Part shown: positions 24,850 to 33,066 of the stretch, one piece after another | How the letters are laid out: every line of letters starts with the position of its first letter | How positions within the stretch are numbered: the first letter of the stretch is position 1 | DNA from: Clostridium sp. | Lineage (GTDB): Bacteria > Bacillota > Clostridia > Clostridiales > Clostridiaceae | DNA length: 41,923 nucleotides | Direction of reading: 5' to 3' | NCBI GenBank assembly: GCA_022773025.1 | Contig: JALEZF010000085.1 | Coordinates: 1 to 41,923 of the forward strand | Notes under the pieces: model-generated | Told to the model about the DNA's origin: nothing | The model's database searches: none | The model's input: only the letters and a program-made list of their open reading frames with translations | Position numbers and translations under genes: made by a program

Positions 24850-25305
24850 TTAAAACTTTTCATCACTTAAATCTAAATAAAGCGCTGTTGATGAATTAAT
24901 TTCTGTAAATTTATTTTTTAAATAAAATTTATAAGCTGGGAATTCTTTCACTGTATTTAGTATGATCGAATCCACTTTATATGATCTTAGCTCATTTGAA
25001 ATCATTTTAATAAATTCACTTCCATATCCTAAGCCTTGGCTACTAGGAGAGATACATAAATCCTCTATTCTAAAATAGTCCCCTCCTAGTGCTGGAATAA
25101 TAATTCCTAATATGATTCCTATAGCATTCTCCTCCTGATATAATACCCATCCATGATTGCTATCTTTTGAAATAAATTTCTTAATATGATTATGAACAAT
25201 ATCAAAGTCATATTGTTCATTCCAAGGATCTTTAGCATATGTTTCAATATATATTTTGGTACATGCTTCAATATTCTTATCCTCTATGTTTGCTAATCTC
25301 TTCAT
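24850..25305 (-). CDS. GNAT-family N-acetyltransferase
   Basis: A 151-residue enzyme of the GNAT fold, which moves an acetyl group from acetyl-CoA to an amine. The acetyl-CoA motif A is seen as IEDLCISPSSQGLGYGSEFIKMI (about 82-104, Q/R-x-x-G-x-G/A type), and the usual C-terminal pattern appears as NTVKEFPAYKFYLKNKFTEI. AGGGGG precedes the ATG. The substrate is unknown. It is followed at 82 bases spacing by a second, unrelated GNAT gene upstream in the same direction, so co-transcription is possible. Confidence 0.85.
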   Translation of the reverse strand: MKRLANIEDKNIEACTKIYIETYAKDPWNEQYDFDIVHNHIKKFISKDSNHGWVLYQEENAIGIILGIIIPALGGDYFRIEDLCISPSSQGLGYGSEFIKMISNELRSYKVDSIILNTVKEFPAYKFYLKNKFTEINSSTALYLDLSDEKF

Positions 25306-25386
25306 TTATCCCCCTTAATATGTATCAAGCAATTGATGCGTTATTTTTTACGATACCGTATTGATTAATTATCCTAAACATAAATT

Positions 25387-25899
25387 CTACATATTAATTG
25401 AATATAGATTTTGTTCTATACCTACTTCATCGATTAATGTATTTATAAACACACCGCCATTCTTTTCTATAACTCTTATTGAAGATTTATTTTCAGCGTG
25501 ACACACTACACAAATATTGGATACATTAAATTCTTGAAGCTTCTTTATGGCAGCATTTAATAATTTTGTTCCATATCCATTATTCCATTTTGAATAACGA
25601 ACAGCATAAGCTATATGTCCCCATTTATAAGATTCAGCCTCTGTTAAAAATGGACGTATTTGGATTTCACCAATAAAAATATCATCTTCTATGCACCAAT
25701 AAGTATAGGTCCTTGGATATCCATGGGGTATATTGATTCCATTTTCATAATCATTATAAACGCTTAATATCTTGTTTTTCCATACATCATAATTTTCTGG
25801 ATTAAAAGGCATCCATTCTGTAATATTATTTTCATATGATTCTTTACAAGCACTTAAATATTCTACAAAAAAATTTTCATTTGGTTTAATCACTTTCAT
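25387..25899 (-). CDS. GNAT-family N-acetyltransferase (RimJ/RimL-like)
   Basis: A 170-residue GNAT protein. Recognisable parts are WCIEDDIFIGEIQIRP (beta 4 region), HIAYAVRYSKWNNGYGTKLLNAAIKK (motif A with N-x-G-Y-G in place of the usual R-G-x-G) and CHAENKSSIRVIEKNGGVF (motif B, typical of RimJ/RimL-like enzymes: N-x-x-S-x-x-V-x-E-x-x-G). The start at 25899 follows GGAGG by nine bases; the longer frame would begin with a TTG inside that ribosome site. Substrate unknown. It probably belongs to the same accessory patch as the next GNAT gene. Confidence 0.83.
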   Translation of the reverse strand: MKVIKPNENFFVEYLSACKESYENNITEWMPFNPENYDVWKNKILSVYNDYENGINIPHGYPRTYTYWCIEDDIFIGEIQIRPFLTEAESYKWGHIAYAVRYSKWNNGYGTKLLNAAIKKLQEFNVSNICVVCHAENKSSIRVIEKNGGVFINTLIDEVGIEQNLYSINM

Positions 25900-26045
25900 A
25901 AATTTACCCTCCAAAATGAACTGATATTTATATATAACATTTTAAATACAATTATGAATCAATTATAACATATTATGTAAATTTTATACTATTAACATCT
26001 CAAAGAATGCCTAATTTTCACTTTCTATATTCCTTTAGAAAAATT

Positions 26046-26076
26046 AAAGAGAAAAGTATATTTAACTTTTCTCTTT
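26046..26076 (-). terminator. Terminator after the GerMN gene
   Basis: Perfect 12-bp stem (AAAGAGAAAAGT and complement), 7-base loop, TTTAATTTTT tail on the minus strand. Confidence 0.75.
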
Positions 26077-26097
26077 ATGCAAAGGCTATTTAATTAA

Positions 26098-26754
26098 TTA
26101 TTTCCTCATGAAAGGTCCATTTTGAAGCTCTTCCACGTGTTGATATTCTATTTTTCCACCTTCGTAAGTGAATTGAATTCCGTCTATCCATTTTCCTTCA
26201 TACTTTCTTTGAAGGAGATTTTCTTTTAACAAAGCAGATGTCATGCTTCCACCAGTGCTTCCTTGAAAGAAATTTTTATTCCACGCCTTTTCATTTTCTG
26301 AACTCTCTTTGAGATTTACAATTGCAATTTGCCCATTTGCTGTAGTTGATATGGATTTAACCTCTATAGGTAATCCAGCAAAGTATCGTTTTGATGTCTC
26401 ATTTGCTGCTAACTGCAATTTATCCTTTAAAGATTTGCTATCATCAATCTCTATCTCTACTAAATTTATAGGTTTTAATGTATTATCATCTACATAATGA
26501 AGTGTTATATTCTTAGAGATTTTTTCCGTAACTTTACTTACAGTATCTTTAGAAGGATCTTTCTTTTCACTGTTTGAAGTGTCCTTTACCTTGTTGTCTT
26601 CATCACGAAGTTCAAAACCTTCTTGTTTTATGATTGATATATTACTAGCTGATTTATTGTCTTCTTCTTTTAAACTTTCTCCATTGCTGCATCCATTGGC
26701 AAACAGCATAAGGGTGGCAATCAATATAACATATAATGTTTTTATATTTTTCAT
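26098..26754 (-). CDS. GerMN-domain lipoprotein
   Basis: A 218-residue lipoprotein with lipobox LFANG-C (Cys22), then a Lys/Asp/Ser-rich linker to about residue 80, then one GerMN domain (about 85-205). The domain is recognised by ITLHYVDDN...LKDKLQLAANETS...GQIAIVNLKES and the hallmark FFQGSTGGSMTSALLKENLLQ. GerM proteins carry two such domains and act in sporulation and germination; single-domain lipoproteins like this are common in clostridia and are not necessarily sporulation genes. It is expected on the outer face of the membrane. AGAGGTG precedes the ATG. Confidence 0.85.
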   Translation of the reverse strand: MKNIKTLYVILIATLMLFANGCSNGESLKEEDNKSASNISIIKQEGFELRDEDNKVKDTSNSEKKDPSKDTVSKVTEKISKNITLHYVDDNTLKPINLVEIEIDDSKSLKDKLQLAANETSKRYFAGLPIEVKSISTTANGQIAIVNLKESSENEKAWNKNFFQGSTGGSMTSALLKENLLQRKYEGKWIDGIQFTYEGGKIEYQHVEELQNGPFMRK

Positions 26755-26896
26755 TCTTAGTCACCTCTTGTAATAATAACTATTCTACTTTTAGTATACA
26801 TATACTTTTTATTTATATATATTCTATTTCAGTATCAAAGAGGTTAAAATACGGTTACTTTTTTCAGAATTTTCAATCTTCTATATATAATTATAT

Positions 26897-26944
26897 AAAA
26901 GTGCCCCTATAAATGTAAGTTCTTACATCTATAAGGGCACTTTT
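26897..26944 (-). terminator. Terminator after htrA
   Basis: A 23-bp stem on the minus strand (two G-T pairs) with a 2-base loop and a T-rich tail; the + strand version has two mismatches, so the minus orientation is preferred. Confidence 0.8.
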
Positions 26945-26998
26945 TATTGTTTCGAGTTTTAAAAAAAAGGGGACTTTTTATAATACTCTTTCTATATA

Positions 26999-28315
26999 TT
27001 ATTTAGATTCTTCCAATGTTAATTCTATGGTCTTTTCTTTTCCATCTCTAAGTATTCCTACTTTTACTGTGTCTCCAGCATTTTTCTTAGCTTTAATATC
27101 ATTTATATCGTTAACTGAAGTTACCTTCTGTCCATCAAAAGTTGTTATTATATCATAAATTTTTAATCCTGCTTTTTCTGCTGGGCTGAATTCTGATACT
27201 TCTAAAACAAGTACACCTTCGCTTGCAGGAAGTTTATTTTCCTTTGCTATAGCTTCAGTCAAATCTCTTCCCCCTATTCCAATTTTAAGCATAGGTTTCA
27301 TAAGTGATTCGATCTTTGGCTTTATTTCATTTATAGGAATGGAGAATCCCATACCTTCTACTCCTGTTGAACCAATCTTTGCTGTATTTATTCCTATTAC
27401 TTGTCCTTTGGCATTCATAAGAGGTCCACCACTGTTTCCTTGATTTATAGCTGCATCAGTTTGAATGAAGTTTAGTGCCTTTCCATTTGAATCTGTAGCG
27501 AGCTGTCTATTTACTGAGCTTATTATACCTGAAGTTACGGTTCCAGAAAATTCTTTACCTAATGGGTTTCCTATAGCTATTACCTGTTGTCCTTTCATAA
27601 GCTCATCAGAATCTCCAAGTTCAGCTACTCCTGGCATCTTAACGCCTTCATCTGTTATCTTTACTACGGCTACGTCTCTTACTTGGTCATAATTTACCAC
27701 CTTTGCATTGACTTCTTTGCTGGTTTCGCCATCTTGAAGTATTACTTTTACTTCTTGAGCTCCTTCTATAACGTGGTAATTTGTAAGTACATATCCTTCA
27801 TCACTTATTATTACTCCTGAACCTATACCCTGCTGAACCTTTCCTCTGTAAAACATATCTTGAGATATGCTTGTTGTTGCAACCCCAACGACTGCAGGTT
27901 CTACTCTTGCTACAACCTCTGGAAGAGTTAAATCTCCCTTTTCATCTGCGAAGCTTGATACAGGTCCATAGTAGCTATTGCTCTTTAATGATTGGTATAA
28001 AGCTGTATTTTTAAATGCTTCGCTCTTAGGTGCTATATATATCACTCCTCCCACTCCTGCAAAGCCTCCTATCACTGCCGCTATAAGTCCTATTGCTACA
28101 TAAGACATGTATCCTCTTTTTTTAGTCTTAGACTTTTTAGTTTCCTTTAAAGGCCCCTCATTAACTTTGAATTCCTTGAATTCATCCTTATTATCATTTT
28201 CAAAAATGAATCCACTATGACTATTATCACTTTGGTTATTTTCATTTTCCATATTGCTTTCATTAATAAAATCTCTGTTTTCACTTTCATTGTTGTTTTC
28301 GTAATTATTATTCAT
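26999..28315 (-). CDS. htrA: HtrA/DegP-type membrane-anchored serine protease
   Basis: A quality-control protease acting on misfolded proteins outside the membrane. Order: an Asn/Glu-rich cytoplasmic tail (1-66), one membrane anchor (about 70-94), a trypsin-like domain with catalytic triad His181 (NYHVIEG), Asp214 (RDVAVV) and Ser295 (GNSGGPL), and one PDZ domain (about 345-430). This is the HtrA/HtrB/YyxA plan of Firmicutes. AAGGAGG precedes the ATG. The promoter carries a near-perfect PHO-box-like repeat, so it is probably controlled by an OmpR/PhoB-type response regulator. The gene has its own strong terminator. Confidence 0.95.
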   Translation of the reverse strand: MNNNYENNNESENRDFINESNMENENNQSDNSHSGFIFENDNKDEFKEFKVNEGPLKETKKSKTKKRGYMSYVAIGLIAAVIGGFAGVGGVIYIAPKSEAFKNTALYQSLKSNSYYGPVSSFADEKGDLTLPEVVARVEPAVVGVATTSISQDMFYRGKVQQGIGSGVIISDEGYVLTNYHVIEGAQEVKVILQDGETSKEVNAKVVNYDQVRDVAVVKITDEGVKMPGVAELGDSDELMKGQQVIAIGNPLGKEFSGTVTSGIISSVNRQLATDSNGKALNFIQTDAAINQGNSGGPLMNAKGQVIGINTAKIGSTGVEGMGFSIPINEIKPKIESLMKPMLKIGIGGRDLTEAIAKENKLPASEGVLVLEVSEFSPAEKAGLKIYDIITTFDGQKVTSVNDINDIKAKKNAGDTVKVGILRDGKEKTIELTLEESK

Positions 28316-28369
28316 TATAAGTCCTCCTTAATTCTATATCAATTTTTATTATTTCCTTTTCACAAGATA

Positions 28370-28403
28370 ATAATATTATTCTTTTGTGACAGTTTTATGA
28401 CAA
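28370..28403 (-). promoter_or_regulatory. htrA promoter with a near-perfect PHO-box-like site
   Basis: On the minus strand, TTGTCATAAAACTGTCAC (28386-28403) matches the E. coli Pho box CTGTCATAAAACTGTCAC at 17 of 18 positions and forms 11-base direct repeats TGTCAtAAAAc / TGTCAcAAAAg. Exactly ten bases later comes TATTAT (28370-28375), the spacing seen at PhoB-activated promoters where the box replaces the -35. It also contains a fair -35 of its own (TTGTCA, 17 bases to AATAAT). Confidence 0.6.
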
Positions 28404-28457
28404 CAAGTAAAAAAAATATGTTTTTACATCTTATTAACCTTCTGTTCACATAAAAAA

Positions 28458-28489
28458 TACCAGAACAAACACTTATGTTTATTCTGGTA
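28458..28489 (-). terminator. Terminator after the MutS-like gene
   Basis: TACCAGAA with TTCTGGTA and an inner AAAC/GTTT, followed by TTTTTT on the minus strand. It lies 6 bases after the stop. Confidence 0.8.
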
Positions 28490-28495
28490 AAATTT

Positions 28496-30142
28496 TTATT
28501 GCGGATTTTCTTCATCTATTCTTTTTTCTGCATTTATTATTATAGAATCTGGATACCCTAAATATTTTAGAAGCTTTATAGCGTTCCTAGTATTAGACAC
28601 GCCTTCTTTTATAGTGTAATCAAAATCCAATCCTTCTTTTTCTGAGACAAGCTCACTGAAATAATATGGATTGTAATATTTTTTAACTATATCCGTAAGC
28701 TCTAAGTCATGAGTTGCTACCAATGCAAGGGCATTGTGCTCCATTAAGTAATTTAAAATTTCTGCTGAGGCACTTACTCTTTCTATTGGGTTTGTTCCTC
28801 TAAAGATTTCATCTATTATACAAAGTACTGGTGTATCTTCTTCTACTGACATTAGAATTCTTCTAACAGCCTCTGCTTCTCCTAAGTAATAGCTCTTGCC
28901 TTGTTCAATATCATCTTTTGGACTTATAGAGGTCATTATCTTAAAGAAATCCCCTCTGTATTCTTCTGCTGTTACAGTAGCTAGAGTTTGCGCCATTAAT
29001 GCATTTACGCCAACAGTCCTTAAGTAAGTGGACTTTCCTGACATATTGGATCCGGTTAAGATTATTCCCTTTGGTCCCATATGTATTGGGTTAGGTACCC
29101 CGTCTATTATAAGAGGGTTTAGTCCATTAACAAAAGCTATGGATTTACTTCCTTTATGGAATTCAGGAACAGTAAATATCTTTGAATTATTTCTATACAT
29201 TGCTACAGAAATAAATGCATCTATCTCTCCTAAAACAGAGTATATGCTTTTTATTTCTTCAAGAGAATTGCTTATATTACTCATTATCTTGAAATAGGCA
29301 CGTCCTTGTATCAAGAAAACTGAATTTATGTAGTCTCCGATAAAGTCTAGTCCTTCAATTCTTCCAATCATAGAAGAATTCTTTAATATTACATCTGCTA
29401 CAGCTACATTTTCCTTTAGGACTTTTCTATACTCATCTAAAACTTCATCCTCCATATTACAAAGTTTTGATGAAGCTTTAGCTATGTCTGATAGATAAGT
29501 TATAGCTTTAACGCTTCCTTGTATTTCTTTATTTAAATTATTATGGAGGTATATATTAGCCATAGAAATCATAATAAGAAGAAGAACTCCCTGCATTCCT
29601 AAGAACGCTATAGAAATTGCAGAGCCAATAGCCAAAATAGAAAATATATCATACATCTTCTTTTTGTTAAAGTCTATCTTTTCTTTGCTATACAAAAGGT
29701 CTAATATTTCGCCGCTGTTCTGTCTTCCCATTTTGGCTAATGTTTCTCTTATCTTTTCTCTTGACTCACTATTGTTTTGAAAAAATTCTATTATTTCATT
29801 TCTATGAAGTAAAAGCTTCTCATCCATTTCTGGATATCTCAAAAGCTCGTACAATCTTTGCTCTCCTGGAGTTGATAATGTCATATCTAATTTTCTAAAC
29901 ACCTTATCCATCTCTAGGTCACTCCAGGTTTGGTCATCTATATAATGTCTTTCCTCTTCATAGTTTAAATTCTTAACAAATAGTTTCTTTATACTTATGA
30001 AGTTTCTCTTTCTCTCCCAAAAATCCTCTGGTGATTTCTTTAAATCTGAAAGTTCATCGCCCTTCCACTGTTTCTTTTCCCAAAATAATATTCCTAAGAT
30101 TGCTACTACAAAGAAAACAATCCCTATAAACTCTTGCGGCAT
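28496..30142 (-). CDS. Membrane-anchored MutS-family ATPase
   Basis: A 548-residue protein carrying only the MutS core and ATPase. Walker A is GSNMSGKST at 364-372, Walker B is CIIDEIFRGTNPIE and the helix H motif is ALVATHDLELT. The mismatch-binding N-terminal domains of MutS1 are absent. Instead there is an N-terminal membrane helix (about 5-20) and a hydrophobic pair near residues 168-205. Membrane-linked MutS relatives of unknown role occur in Firmicutes and Bacteroidetes; mismatch repair is not expected. The start at 30142 has GGGAG nine bases upstream and removes a 60-base overlap with the preceding gene. Third gene of a tsaD - hydrolase-like - MutS-like operon, with a 14-base gap. Confidence 0.88.
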   Translation of the reverse strand: MPQEFIGIVFFVVAILGILFWEKKQWKGDELSDLKKSPEDFWERKRNFISIKKLFVKNLNYEEERHYIDDQTWSDLEMDKVFRKLDMTLSTPGEQRLYELLRYPEMDEKLLLHRNEIIEFFQNNSESREKIRETLAKMGRQNSGEILDLLYSKEKIDFNKKKMYDIFSILAIGSAISIAFLGMQGVLLLIMISMANIYLHNNLNKEIQGSVKAITYLSDIAKASSKLCNMEDEVLDEYRKVLKENVAVADVILKNSSMIGRIEGLDFIGDYINSVFLIQGRAYFKIMSNISNSLEEIKSIYSVLGEIDAFISVAMYRNNSKIFTVPEFHKGSKSIAFVNGLNPLIIDGVPNPIHMGPKGIILTGSNMSGKSTYLRTVGVNALMAQTLATVTAEEYRGDFFKIMTSISPKDDIEQGKSYYLGEAEAVRRILMSVEEDTPVLCIIDEIFRGTNPIERVSASAEILNYLMEHNALALVATHDLELTDIVKKYYNPYYFSELVSEKEGLDFDYTIKEGVSNTRNAIKLLKYLGYPDSIIINAEKRIDEENPQ

Positions 30143-30156
30143 AATATTTTTCTCCC

Positions 30157-31143
30157 TTAATCTACATTTGGAAGCCTTGAAATTACGTTTTCTATTGCAT
30201 TTAAAACCGCTTCCCAATCATTAATAACTGCTGATGTTCCGTTTTCCTCTATCTTTGCTATTTCTATATGTGAAAAGTCCTTAACCTTTTCTCTATCTTC
30301 GCTTAAATCATCGGAAGATTTTAAGATTACGGCTTCCTTTTTTCCTTCATGTATCCAGCTATAATCACTTTTATAACCTTTTAAGCCTTTCATCTCTTTA
30401 AGCTTCATAGTAGGGTACTTTGAGTTAACTCTAAAATTCTTATAAAGCTCTGCATTAGATTTTGATAGTCCATAAACTATCTCTTCATCTAAATTAATTA
30501 TACCTAAATTTTCTGCAATTCTCATCATTCCTATGGAACCTAAAACTTTCTGCCCCATTAATGAAGAGATTTCTTTAATCTTGTCTAATGTTTCTAATTC
30601 TGCATTTTCTATGGGATTTATAAGAACAACCCCAGCTATTTCATCACCATAAAGCTTGTTATATGCATCTACTATAAGGGAACCATACTCATTTCCTACA
30701 AATACATATGGGGCTTTGTACTGAGATTTTTGAATTAATGTGTGAAGCTCTTTTGCTTCCTGTTCCGGTGTCCTTTGCTTATCTATTTTTTCACTTCTAC
30801 CATACCCTGATCTGTCATAGTATAGAAATTTCATATCCTTTGGAGATTTTTTTGTGACGTTACTCCACTCTACAGAACCATATCCTGAGTTAGATTCCAA
30901 AATAACAGTATATCCATTTTGACCTGTTACATTGTAATAAATTTTTGATTCATCTACAGTTGCAACTCTGCTTGTTTTTCTATTGTTGGTTTCAACTCTA
31001 TCTACCTGAACATTTTCATAAAGGTATCCTCCGAAAACAACTATAAATACTACAAGCACTACCCATTGTATAAGAAGTATTTTATTCCACTTTTTTTTAA
31101 GTTTATATTTCTGCATGCTATTTGAATACTGAAGTAATCTCAT
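30157..31143 (-). CDS. Alpha/beta-hydrolase-fold protein lacking the catalytic Ser and His
   Basis: A 328-residue protein with one N-terminal membrane anchor (about 22-42) and an external alpha/beta-hydrolase fold. The oxyanion strand and following region (VILESNSGYGSVEW, FLYYDRSGYGRSE) are well kept. The nucleophile elbow, normally G-x-S-x-G, reads GNEYG with Glu152 in place of Ser. The C-terminal region where the catalytic His is expected (ENGTSAVINDWEAV) has no His either. It is therefore probably a pseudoenzyme that binds a ligand or partner, although a Glu nucleophile cannot be excluded. It is 27 bases after tsaD and 14 before the MutS-like gene, in one operon. Confidence 0.82.
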   Translation of the reverse strand: MRLLQYSNSMQKYKLKKKWNKILLIQWVVLVVFIVVFGGYLYENVQVDRVETNNRKTSRVATVDESKIYYNVTGQNGYTVILESNSGYGSVEWSNVTKKSPKDMKFLYYDRSGYGRSEKIDKQRTPEQEAKELHTLIQKSQYKAPYVFVGNEYGSLIVDAYNKLYGDEIAGVVLINPIENAELETLDKIKEISSLMGQKVLGSIGMMRIAENLGIINLDEEIVYGLSKSNAELYKNFRVNSKYPTMKLKEMKGLKGYKSDYSWIHEGKKEAVILKSSDDLSEDREKVKDFSHIEIAKIEENGTSAVINDWEAVLNAIENVISRLPNVD

Positions 31144-31170
31144 GATAGTTCCCTTTCTATGATTTTTTTA

Positions 31171-32190
31171 TCATCTCTCTCCAAGTTTTAAATTAGGTTT
31201 TGCATTTAAATCTAATGATGCCACATTGCCCTTTAAGAATTCAAAGTATGCAGCACTAGCTATCATAGCAGCATTGTCCGTACACAATATAGGACTTGGG
31301 AATAGCACAGTTATTTTTTTCTTATTTCCTTCTTCCATAAGTCTAGCTCTAAGCTTACTATTTGATGCAACTCCTCCAGCAACAACTATCTTACTAACCT
31401 TCTTCTTCTTGCAGGCTATCATAACATTTTCAACTAACACATCCACTACAGCCTTTTGGAAAGAAGCAGCTACATCAGCTGTATTTATAGTTTCTCCTTT
31501 CATGGCTGCATTATTTATGTAATTTAATACAGCAGACTTTACCCCGCTAAATGAAAAATCCAGAGTATCCTCATGAAAATTCGCCTTAGGGAACTTTATA
31601 GCGTTTTCATTTCCTTCTTTTGATATCTTGTCAATCTTAGGACCTCCTGGATAGCCAAGTCCTATAGATCTTGCTATCTTGTCATAAGCCTCTCCAGCTG
31701 CATCATCTCTAGTCTGTCCTAAAACTTCAAACTTGCCGTAGTCCTCCATGTTCACTATAAATGTGTGACCGCCTGATACTACAAGACAAACAAAAGGTGG
31801 CTCTAGCTCCTTATGCTCTATAAAATTCGCACTTATATGTCCTTCTATGTGGTTCACTCCTATAAGCGGTTTATTGGTAGAATAAGATAACCCTTTAGCG
31901 TATTGAAGTCCCACTAAAAGTGCTCCAACTAGCCCTGGTCCATATGTAACTCCTATAGCATCTATATCCTCTAAAGTCACCCCTGCCTTTTCTAAGGCTT
32001 CTTCAATTACACTATTTACAACTTCAATGTGCTTTCTTGAAGCTACCTCTGGAACAACTCCTCCAAATTTAGTGTGTGTATCTATTTGAGAAGAGATAAC
32101 ATTAGACAAAAGTTCTCTTCCATTTCTCACTACTGCAGCTGCTGTTTCATCGCAGCTTGATTCTATACCTAATATATTTATATCCTTCAT
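31171..32190 (-). CDS. tsaD: tRNA N6-adenosine threonylcarbamoyltransferase TsaD
   Basis: Transfers the threonylcarbamoyl group to A37 of ANN-decoding tRNAs, working with TsaB, TsaC and TsaE. The ASKHA start [13 protein letters not shown], the metal-binding motif HIEGH (His114 and His118), SGGHTFIV and VAGGVASN are all present. The 339 residues are normal. No tsaB/tsaE genes are adjacent. A consensus-quality promoter lies upstream, and the gene heads a three-gene operon. Confidence 0.97.
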   Translation of the reverse strand: MKDINILGIESSCDETAAAVVRNGRELLSNVISSQIDTHTKFGGVVPEVASRKHIEVVNSVIEEALEKAGVTLEDIDAIGVTYGPGLVGALLVGLQYAKGLSYSTNKPLIGVNHIEGHISANFIEHKELEPPFVCLVVSGGHTFIVNMEDYGKFEVLGQTRDDAAGEAYDKIARSIGLGYPGGPKIDKISKEGNENAIKFPKANFHEDTLDFSFSGVKSAVLNYINNAAMKGETINTADVAASFQKAVVDVLVENVMIACKKKKVSKIVVAGGVASNSKLRARLMEEGNKKKITVLFPSPILCTDNAAMIASAAYFEFLKGNVASLDLNAKPNLKLGER

Positions 32191-32229
32191 TAATTTATCA
32201 TCCTTATCCTTTAAATTGTCTTCTTAAGT

Positions 32230-32258
32230 ATTATACTTTATGCGTATTTTTTTATCAA
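32230..32258 (-). promoter_or_regulatory. Promoter of the tsaD operon
   Basis: On the minus strand TTGATA (32253-32258), a 17-base spacer and a perfect TATAAT (32230-32235), 40 bases before the ATG. Confidence 0.65.
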
Positions 32259-32339
32259 ATTATTGTTGCGAATTTTAAGTTATTTGTAAGGATATCATTG
32301 AAATTTTTCAAAATTTCACTCTTGAAAAATTTCTCTTAT

Positions 32340-32386
32340 AAAAATCTCTTCATGTTTTCTGAACATATATTCGCATAGAGATTTTT
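32340..32386. repeat. 10-bp inverted repeat in the rusA-like promoter region
   Basis: AAAAATCTCT and AGAGATTTTT, 27 bases apart, with an inner ATGTT/AACAT hairpin. On the minus strand a short T tract follows. It could be an operator, or a terminator facing the tsaD operon. Confidence 0.4.
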
Positions 32387-32396
32387 GTGCTATAAT
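32361..32396 (+). promoter_or_regulatory. Promoter of the rusA-like gene with a LexA-like box
   Basis: An extended -10 TGCTATAAT (32389-32396 covers most of it) is preceded by GAAC-ATAT-ATTC (32361-32372), one mismatch from the Gram-positive SOS core GAAC-N4-GTTC. The box overlaps the -35 region, where a repressor would act. Confidence 0.4.
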
Positions 32397-32442
32397 ATTA
32401 TATATGCCCAAGGGTAAATATTTTAATTAGGAGATTACTTAT

Positions 32443-33066
32443 ATGAGTGAAAATTACGCAAAAGTTATAGTAAAAGGCTCTCCTATTTCTAAATCTAATT
32501 TTAAGCTTTTTAATATGCAAGGACGTGCAATCCTTCCTTTTAGTTCGGGAAAATATCATGATAGATATGCTCTTTACGAAGAGGAAATAGCCTTAAATGC
32601 TAGGCTTCAAAATCCAAATTTAGTTCTAGACGAAGCTCTTATAGCTGTGCTAAAAGTTTACTATAAAAGTTCCAAACGCCATCCTGATACCAACAATATA
32701 ACTAAAAGTATATTTGATGGTATAGAGAAAAGTGGTCTTATAATAAATGATGCTCAGATACGAAGAATCATAATAGAGGAGTTTTACGACAAAGAAAACC
32801 CAAGATTTGAATTAGAACTATTTGGTGAAAGCAATTTTTATATGGATTATTCCATAAAAAAGAGAAGTGAGCCTGTAGAAAAGCTTCATTATGCTCCACC
32901 TCCAAACCGATCAAAAAGTGTAGCAGACACTAAGCCTAAAGAAGAAATACCATCTATTGGTGAATCCTGCTCCATTTGTGGAAAGCCCTTAACTTCATCA
33001 AATAAAGTTTCTGCAAATAAAGGACAGACATTGCTATGCAAGGACTGCTTAAAAAAACTCTTTTAA
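32443..33066 (+). CDS. RusA-like protein with C-terminal zinc ribbon
   Basis: RusA enzymes resolve Holliday junctions as dimers. Residues 1-130 match the RusA fold, with the signature HPDTNNITKSIFDGI...INDAQI. Two expected acids are Asp82 and Asp103 with Lys88, but the second Asp of the usual D-x-D-N motif is Asn84, which may lower or change activity. A Pro/Ser-rich linker (about 138-172) joins a C-terminal zinc ribbon, C176-x-x-C179 ... C199-x-x-C202. No phage genes are nearby, so it is a resident gene. AGGAG precedes the ATG. The stop overlaps the convergent gene by four bases. Confidence 0.82.
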   Translation: MSENYAKVIVKGSPISKSNFKLFNMQGRAILPFSSGKYHDRYALYEEEIALNARLQNPNLVLDEALIAVLKVYYKSSKRHPDTNNITKSIFDGIEKSGLIINDAQIRRIIIEEFYDKENPRFELELFGESNFYMDYSIKKRSEPVEKLHYAPPPNRSKSVADTKPKEEIPSIGESCSICGKPLTSSNKVSANKGQTLLCKDCLKKLF

